From an uncultured Erysipelotrichaceae bacterium (GTDB taxonomy: Bacteria; Bacillota_I; Bacilli_A; Erysipelotrichales; Erysipelotrichaceae), in contig CALBGK010000134.1 in assembly GCA_937893115.1 (NCBI GenBank), positions 1 through 9,140 on the forward strand: a stretch of DNA of 9,140 nt. Direction: 5' to 3'. Below, piece after piece: positions 1 to 5,064 of this stretch (positions are counted from its first letter, which is position 1; the number at the start of each line of letters is the position of its first letter). The notes beneath the pieces are model-generated. The model saw nothing but the letters and a program-made list of their open reading frames with translations. It made no database searches and had not been told where the DNA came from. The position numbers were made by a program, and so were the translations under genes.

Positions 1-1
1 A

Positions 2-901
2 CTTAGACAAAATAATATCAAAGGTGAAATCTTAATCCTTGGCTATACTAGTCCTCATGATATCGATAAGGTTATCCAAAACGGCCTAACTCAAAGCATA
101 GTCGATTTAGATTATGCCCGCTCTTTAATACCTCAGCTAAAAGATAAAAAACTCAAGGTTCATATTCAAGTCGATACCGGTTTACACCGTCTTGGTTTAA
201 ACTATGATGACATTCCTTCGCTTCTCAAAGTTTATGATATTAATGAATTTATCTTTAAAGGCATTTACTCCCACTTCTCTATGGCTGATAGTGCTAATGA
301 TGAAGCGATCAAATTCACTCTCATTCAAAATAGACGCTTTAATGGGGTCTTAAATTCGCTTAGGAGTAAGCATATCAATTTTGGTAAAGCACATCTACAA
401 GGCAGTTATGGCTTTGTAAATTATCCTCATCTTGTCTACGACTACATTCGCATAGGCATGCTCATGTACGGGAATAAGATTACGCTTCAAAGCGATATCT
501 TTAAGCCCCTAGATTTAAAACCTGTTCTTAGTCTCAAGAGTCATATCATTCATATCAACGAGATTAAAAAAGGCGAACATATCTCTTATGGTAGTGGCTA
601 TACAAGCGATTCAAATATGAAGATAGCTACGGTGTCCCTTGGTTATAAAAATGGCTATCCACGTAGCTTAAATCAAAAAGCTCTAGTTTATATAAATGAA
701 AAATATGCCAAAGTAATCGGCATATGTATGGATCAATTGATCATTGATGTGACTAATATCGATTGTAAAGTTGATGATGTAGTAGAACTCATTGGCGAAC
801 ACCATTATATCAATGCTACCTACGTCAGTTCTTTATGCGATTCCGTAGCTTGCGAATTATTATCGCGCCTATCACCCAATATCAAACATCTAGTCGTCTA
901 G
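2..901 (+). CDS. alr: Alanine racemase (VanT-like), 5' end outside window
   Basis: PLP-dependent racemase of the alanine racemase fold, expected to make D-alanine for peptidoglycan in the cytoplasm. The frame is open from base 2, giving 299 residues; full-length enzymes have about 370-390, so roughly the first 75 residues, with the PLP lysine, lie upstream. Visible landmarks are GEILILGYT near the start, VDTGLHRLG with the PLP-contacting arginine (188-190), SYGSGY with the catalytic tyrosine (587-589), and GICMDQ with its conserved methionine (728-730). The ATG at 281 is internal and not the true start. The GEILILGYT and ELLSRL motifs resemble VanT-type serine/alanine racemases more than classic Alr. 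The residue aligned with the substrate-gate tyrosine (Tyr354 of Geobacillus Alr) appears to be cysteine (851-853). It converges on glpK, overlapping it by 12 bases. Whether an N-terminal membrane domain exists, as in VanT, cannot be seen. Confidence 0.93.
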   Translation, partial: LRQNNIKGEILILGYTSPHDIDKVIQNGLTQSIVDLDYARSLIPQLKDKKLKVHIQVDTGLHRLGLNYDDIPSLLKVYDINEFIFKGIYSHFSMADSANDEAIKFTLIQNRRFNGVLNSLRSKHINFGKAHLQGSYGFVNYPHLVYDYIRIGMLMYGNKITLQSDIFKPLDLKPVLSLKSHIIHINEIKKGEHISYGSGYTSDSNMKIATVSLGYKNGYPRSLNQKALVYINEKYAKVIGICMDQLIIDVTNIDCKVDDVVELIGEHHYINATYVSSLCDSVACELLSRLSPNIKHLVV

Positions 902-1753
902 ATTCTTATTTAGATAGTAGAGCCACTTATCATATAATTGCTTCGCATTGTCCTTAGATAATTTAGGTGAAAAAGTACTTAACTTATCACTTCTAAAGTC
1001 ATCCATAGAAAAATAATTACAATATAAACCTGCAAGTCTGGCAGCCCCTAGGGCTGTCGATTCTTTATTTTCATTGCGTATGACATCAATACCTAGGATA
1101 TCGCTTTGAAATTGTAATAAGAAATTATTTTCTGAAGCTCCTCCATCGACTTTTAAACTGTCAATGCCAAAATCAATATCATTTTCTATCGCGTCAATTA
1201 AGTCTTTAACTTGATAAGCCATGGCTTCTAGACTAGCTCGCACTAAATAGCGATAGTCGCTGCCTCTAGTTAGACCAAAGATAGCTCCCTTGGCTTTTTC
1301 ATTCCAATGTGGTGCTCCCATACCGGTAAAAGACGGAATGATATAGACACCTCCATTATCTTTTAAACTTTTAGCTATTTCTTCCGTCTGTTTAGCGCTT
1401 TGAATAATCCTTAAACCATCGCGTAACCATTGGATCAAAGAACCTGAGACAAAGATACTACCTTCTAGGGCATAAGATAGATTGCTGATATTTTCATCTT
1501 TAATCTTGTCACTCAAGCTCCAAGCGACAGTTGATAATAAACCATTTTTAGAATTGACTATATCATCACCCGTATTGATAAGTAAGAAGCCGCCAGTACC
1601 ATAGGTATTCTTACTCTCACCTCTTTTAAAACAAGATTCACCAAACAGAGCAGCTTGTTGGTCACCGACTAGGGCATTGATAGGATTCTTCTCCCCTGCC
1701 AAAGTCATCAGCCGTATTTTTAATTTCTGGCAAGATATATTCAGGAATATCAA
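890..1753 (-). pseudogene. glpK: Glycerol kinase, C-terminal part (after frameshift)
   Basis: C-terminal two thirds of an FGGY-family glycerol kinase, which phosphorylates glycerol to glycerol-3-phosphate with ATP. Family homology begins at about 1696 with GEKNPINALVGDQQAALFG, which holds the catalytic aspartate of GDQQ. It continues through KNTYGTGGF, LSYALEGSIFVSG, IQWLRDG, PSFTGMGAPHW, GAIFGLTRG, VDGGASENNFLLQFQSDI and TALGAARLAGL, all of which look intact to the normal C-terminus. The first 19 or so residues, starting at the ATG at 1753, are out-of-frame translation of the upstream part and not kinase sequence. An internal ATG at 1708 exists, but I see no good ribosome binding site for it. 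A protein lacking the N-terminal phosphate-binding motif could not be an active kinase. The stop overlaps the convergent racemase gene. A sequencing or assembly error is the main alternative to a true pseudogene. Confidence 0.88.
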
Positions 1754-2357
1754 AGAGTTTCAATAATTCTTCATCCCATTTGAGTGTCTTAATATTCATG
1801 AGGCAAGTTCTAGATGCATTAGTAACATCAGTGGCATGAACTTTGCCATTAGTAAGTTTATAAAGTAGCCAGGTATCAACTGTTCCAAAGAGCAAATTCT
1901 CATTCTCTCTGGCTCCCTCAACATTCTCAAATATCCACTTGATCTTTGTGACGCTAAAGTAGGAATCAAGTATGAGACCTGTCTTTTCTTTGATGAAATC
2001 TTCATATCCGGCGTCTTTATAACGTTTTACTATTTCACTTGATTGCCTAGATTGCCAGACGATGGCATCATAGATAGGTTTACCTGTCGTCTTATCCCAC
2101 ATGATGGTCGTCTCACGTTGATTAGAGATACCGATAGAGATAATATCTTTGACATCAATCTGTTCATCATAAAATAGCTCTTGAATGACGCTTAAGGTCG
2201 AAAGCCATATCTCATTAGGGTCTTGTAAGACATAACCTTCATGAGGAAAATAGTTCTTCACTTCTTTCTGTGCACTCTTGATGACTTTTTGATTGTGGTC
2301 GATAATAATAGCCCGAGTAGATGTCGTACCCTGGTCAATAGCCAATATATATTTCAT
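1662..2357 (-). pseudogene. glpK: Glycerol kinase, N-terminal part (frameshifted)
   Basis: N-terminal part of the same glycerol kinase: ILAIDQGTTSTRAII (first ATP-phosphate motif), ISNQRETTIMW, AIVWQSRQ, SYFSVTKIKW, FGTVDTWLLYKLT and DVTNASRTCLMNI, then PEYILPEIKNTADDFG. At about 1697 the reading frame changes by +1, and the last 10 or so residues before the stop at 1662 are unrelated. The ATG at 2357 is preferred over the GTG at 2363: GGAGAGG (2369-2363) sits 5 bases before the ATG, while the GTG lies inside that site. The gene starts 2 bases after the ABC-F stop and its ribosome binding site is inside the ABC-F coding region, so the two are probably co-transcribed and translationally coupled. 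Compared with other kinases, about 7-8 residues between FG and GEKNPI are missing at the break. Confidence 0.88.
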
Positions 2358-2359
2358 GT

Positions 2360-3832
2360 TCACCTCTCCAATACTATGCGTTTATTGATACACTTATCGA
2401 TAAAAGACTTATCGTGTTCAACAATTAACATTGTCATCTCGCTTTTAGCAATGAGATCTTCTTCTATCATCATACGGGCAAAGATATCTAAGTAATTCAT
2501 CGGTTCATCCAAGATATAAAGATGGGCATTCTTACATATGCATAAGACTAAGGCCAACTTCTTTTTTTGCCCCATAGAATAAGTAGCTACATCACTTTGG
2601 TAGAGTTTTCCCTCAAATCCTAGTTTCGCTAGTGTCGAATAGACGCGATGGATGTCAATATTTTCTCTTTCACAAATTTCTGTAATACTGCCTTTTAAAT
2701 AATCTAACTCTTGTGGCAAATAGGAGATGATAAGATTATTAGCTAGATATAGTTCACCTTGGTAGTGATCATTTTCCTTGAGCAAGCATTTGATTAAGCT
2801 TGTCTTACCACTTCCATTATTTCCTTCAATTAAAACGATATCTTTATAATTGATATTGACACTTATAGGTTCAAATAATTTTCTATCATATACAATACTG
2901 AAATAGTCTAATGAAATAAGTGTATTTTTAGGATGGACAAGTGGATATAATCTAAGTTCTTCATCTTCATCAATATTCTCTATAGCTCTTTGTTTATTGA
3001 TGACCATCTGCTCTTTACGCTTTTTAATATTCTCAGCCCTTTTCATCAAGCGTTTAGCTCTAGCACCGATAAAGCCTCTGTCACATGGCCCATTGCCTAT
3101 TTTTTCACCCTCTTTTTTATTGGCGAAATAAGTGGCTTGTTCAATGGATTTATTTAATCTTGTAATCTCTTTTTTTAAGCGGATATTCTTATTGATATTA
3201 TATCTTTTAAAATCGAGATAATTCTGATACCAAGAAGAAAAATTGCCATTATATAATTCAATATTGCCATTAGAAAATTCTAGGATGTGGTCAACAACAA
3301 GGTCTAAGAAATAACGGTCATGGCTGACTAATAAAAAGTTATCCTTAGAATGCAGATATTCAGCTAGCTTTTCTCTTCCCTTTAAATCTAAGTGATCATT
3401 AGGCTCATCAATCAATAGGTAGTAGTCGTCATCACTAAAAAGAATGGCTAATTGAAATTTAGTCTTTTCACCACCTGATAATTCTTTATATGGTCGACTT
3501 AATAAGTATCTATCTAGGCCTAATAGATTAAATTCCTTCTCAAAGCGCCAATATTCAATCTCAGGTTTAAGCAAATAGACTAAATCTTCTAGATTGATAT
3601 CTTCATGAGTGATAGAAAAAGGAAAATAAGCAACCGGCACTTTGATATCGATGGCGCCGCCATCATCTAAAGTCCCATCTAACAGTCTTAAAAAAGTCGT
3701 CTTCCCTTCACCATTACGACCGATTAATCCTAAGCGGTAACTAGTATCAAAGCTGAATGATACATCATCAAAAACCGGCTCAGGACTGCCTTCATAACTA
3801 AAATATAAATGTCGTATATCTACTAAGCTCAT
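2360..3832 (-). CDS. ABC-F ATPase, Lsa-type (putative ribosomal protection)
   Basis: A 490-residue soluble protein with two ABC ATPase domains and no membrane segments, the ABC-F layout. Domain 1 has Walker A GRNGEGKT (38-45), signature LSGGE (118-122), Walker B LLIDEP with Glu143, and switch His171. Domain 2 has GNNGSGKT (337-344), YSMGQ (418-422), LYILDEP with Glu443, and His473. A charged linker at about 205-300 should form the helical hairpin that reaches the ribosomal peptidyl-transferase centre. GNFS, IGARAKRLMKRAE and DEPMNYLD resemble Lsa-type proteins, which protect ribosomes from lincosamides, streptogramin A and pleuromutilins. Resistance is inferred from family only. The usual DEPTNHLD in domain 1 reads DEPNDHLD. 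The ATG at 3832 fits the family N-terminus but has only a poorly spaced AAGG before it, so the mRNA may be leaderless. It heads a two-gene unit with glpK and diverges from marR. Confidence 0.92.
   Translation of the reverse strand: MSLVDIRHLYFSYEGSPEPVFDDVSFSFDTSYRLGLIGRNGEGKTTFLRLLDGTLDDGGAIDIKVPVAYFPFSITHEDINLEDLVYLLKPEIEYWRFEKEFNLLGLDRYLLSRPYKELSGGEKTKFQLAILFSDDDYYLLIDEPNDHLDLKGREKLAEYLHSKDNFLLVSHDRYFLDLVVDHILEFSNGNIELYNGNFSSWYQNYLDFKRYNINKNIRLKKEITRLNKSIEQATYFANKKEGEKIGNGPCDRGFIGARAKRLMKRAENIKKRKEQMVINKQRAIENIDEDEELRLYPLVHPKNTLISLDYFSIVYDRKLFEPISVNINYKDIVLIEGNNGSGKTSLIKCLLKENDHYQGELYLANNLIISYLPQELDYLKGSITEICERENIDIHRVYSTLAKLGFEGKLYQSDVATYSMGQKKKLALVLCICKNAHLYILDEPMNYLDIFARMMIEEDLIAKSEMTMLIVEHDKSFIDKCINKRIVLER
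2363..2369 (-). promoter_or_regulatory. glpK ribosome binding site inside the ABC-F gene
   Basis: GGAGAGG read on the minus strand, 5 bases upstream of the glpK ATG at 2357. It lies in the last codons of the ABC-F gene, whose TGA (2362-2360) falls between site and start. This decides the glpK start and suggests that translating ribosomes re-initiate on glpK. Confidence 0.75.
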
Positions 3833-3838
3833 ACCTTA

Positions 3839-3868
3839 AATTTAGACATATATAAGTGAATTTGTAAA
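3839..3868 (-). promoter_or_regulatory. Candidate promoter of the ABC-F/glpK unit
   Basis: On the minus strand, TTTACA (3868-3863) and TAAATT (3844-3839) are separated by 18 bases. The predicted transcription start, 6-7 bases beyond the -10 box, falls on or next to the ATG at 3832. The match is moderate, and a TTATAT-like alternative -10 lies a few bases upstream, which would give an untranslated leader of only about 10 bases. Confidence 0.45.
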
Positions 3869-3877
3869 GCAAGAGAA

Positions 3878-3906
3878 TTGACATTTTTTTAATAGGTAAT
3901 TAAAAT
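3878..3906 (+). promoter_or_regulatory. Promoter of the marR-activase operon
   Basis: Perfect -35 box TTGACA (3878-3883), a 17-base spacer and the near-consensus -10 box TAAAAT (3901-3906), a sigma-A-type promoter. The expected transcription start at about 3913 coincides with the GTG start codon of marR at 3914, leaving no room for a ribosome binding site. Confidence 0.8.
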
Positions 3907-3913
3907 TTAACTC

Positions 3914-4354
3914 GTGAAATATAGAAGCGAATTACAGGATTTATTGATTACCATCAACCACAAATTTGAAAACCAAATCAGTGGTATCTTTTTGCCGCTT
4001 GGTGTAACACCTATGCAGGCAAAGGTCATTGCAGTCATTCATAAAAACGAGGCGGTGAGCGTACAGAAATTGACAGAAGATTTACAGATTACGTATCCTA
4101 ACTGTTCTAATATTCTTAAGAGAATGGTTAAATACGATTTAATCGAAAAAGTAAAAGACGGCGATGATAAAAGAATTGTAAAACTAAAGCTTACAGAAAA
4201 AAGCTTATCTTTAGTCGATAGAATCGAAAATAAACTTAATGATATCGATTTATGTTTTATGAAATTAGATAAAGAAGAGTACGAAATGATTACTCGCAGT
4301 TTGAACATTTTAAATGAGATTTTAGGAGATCAACAAGATGAATTTAGGTATTGA
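3914..4354 (+). CDS. MarR-family transcriptional regulator
   Basis: A 146-residue protein of normal MarR length. N- and C-terminal helices (about 1-30 and 100-140) should form the dimer interface. A winged helix-turn-helix lies between: VSVQKLTEDLQITYPNCSN (about 48-66), a recognition helix to about 73, and the wing around DGDDKRIVKLKLT (82-94). Such proteins bind palindromic operators as dimers and often respond to small ligands or oxidation; Cys64 and Cys114 are present, but a redox role is not supported. The start is taken as GTG 3914 because an in-frame TAA lies at 3908-3910 and the N-terminal helix would otherwise be shortened. There is no ribosome binding site in front of it. A TTG at 3944 with AGGA 4 bases upstream is the alternative. 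The gene overlaps the next by 17 bases and faces the ABC-F gene, so it probably controls its own operon and perhaps the ABC-F gene. Confidence 0.9.
   Translation: MKYRSELQDLLITINHKFENQISGIFLPLGVTPMQAKVIAVIHKNEAVSVQKLTEDLQITYPNCSNILKRMVKYDLIEKVKDGDDKRIVKLKLTEKSLSLVDRIENKLNDIDLCFMKLDKEEYEMITRSLNILNEILGDQQDEFRY
4324..4328 (+). promoter_or_regulatory. Ribosome binding site of the activase gene, inside marR
   Basis: AGGAG 9 bases upstream of the ATG at 4338, located within the 3' end of marR. It fixes the activase start and implies translation coupled to marR, whose stop is at 4352-4354. Confidence 0.7.
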
Positions 4355-4931
4355 TGTTGGTTCTACAACAATTAAATGTACTTTGCTCAAAGATCAAGAG
4401 ATTCTCTTTAAGACCTATAAGAGACATAATTGTCAAGTCAATGAAGCCTTGGCTGAACTTCTCAAAGAAATAAAAGAGCAGTTTCAGATCGATAAGCTAC
4501 ATATAGCTATCTCTGGCAGTGCCGGCATGGGAATGGCTAATGAGCTACAGATTCCCTTCATTCAAGAGGTGTACGCTACAAGAGTTGCAGCACAAAAATA
4601 TCTAGATGAGCCCGATTGTATTATTGAACTAGGTGGCGAAGATGCCAAAATACTATTTTTAAGTGGTGGTGTCGAAGTCCGCATGAATGGAACCTGCGCT
4701 GGTGGAACTGGCGCTTTTATCGACCAGATGGCCCAACTTTTAAATGTGGAGGTCGGTGAATTAAATGAGCTTTCAAAAAAACATAAAAAATTATATACTA
4801 TCGCTTCTAGATGCGGTGTCTTTGCCAAGTCGGATATTCAACCTCTGATCAATCAAGGAGCTAAAAAGGAAGACTTAGCGTGCAGTATGCAATCAAACTA
4901 TCACAGGTCTTGCCCAAGGAAGAGATATTAA
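4338..4931 (+). pseudogene. CoA-dehydratase activase, first ATPase domain (frameshifted)
   Basis: N-terminal part of a BcrAD/BadF/HgdC-type activase (COG1924). These are ASKHA-fold ATPases that use ATP to push electrons from a [4Fe-4S] cluster to a dehydratase partner. It shows LGIDVGSTTIKCTLL (phosphate loop 1), IIELGGEDAKIL (loop 2), MNGTCAGGTGAF with Cys120, and ASRCGVFAKSD with Cys159; the two cysteines match the cluster ligands of HgdC. After GAKKEDLA (about residue 181) the frame is lost and 16 unrelated residues lead to the stop at 4931. The true continuation (AVCNQTITGL, then IVYLGGPLSFN and LYFVALGAA) resumes from 4879 in the +1 frame and runs into the 5065-7242 reading frame. About five family residues are missing at the join. 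The original gene therefore spans 4338-7242. It is either broken or affected by a sequence error. Confidence 0.88.
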
Positions 4932-5064
4932 AGGCAAGATAGTCTACTTAGGTGGACCTTTAAGCTTTAATAGCGAACTTAGAAAAGCCTTTGATGAGAC
5001 TTTAAACTTAAAAGGTATCTTCCCTGAAAATAGTCTATACTTTGTCGCTTTAGGTGCAGCCATC

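Larger units (their letters stand above)
3836..3910. repeat. Inverted repeat over both divergent -10 regions
   Basis: TTAAATTT (3836-3843) and its exact reverse complement AAATTTAA (3903-3910) lie at the two ends of the divergent intergenic region, each overlapping one predicted -10 box. They give both promoters nearly the same -10-to-start sequence. They may simply be AT-rich promoter sequence; a regulatory role is not shown. Confidence 0.35.

Noticed and set aside
1690..1705. Programmed frameshifting or translational bypass in glpK
   Set aside because: No matched take-off and landing codons or slippery motif are present, and glycerol kinases are not known for recoding; the missing residues point to deletion.
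2361..2363. GTG at 2363 as the glpK start
   Set aside because: It lies within the GGAGAGG ribosome binding site, and the family N-terminus fits the ATG at 2357.
2241..2495. 84-residue plus-strand reading frame
   Set aside because: It is the antisense of the glpK start and ABC-F end, with no family features or ribosome binding site.
3862..3872. TTGTAAAGCAA as a MarR operator
   Set aside because: Only three symmetric base pairs per arm; too weak to call without footprinting.
4872..4890. Programmed +1 frameshifting in the activase gene
   Set aside because: There is no slippery run, no stop or rare codon at the shift and no evident downstream structure. Conserved residues are also missing, which slippage would not explain.
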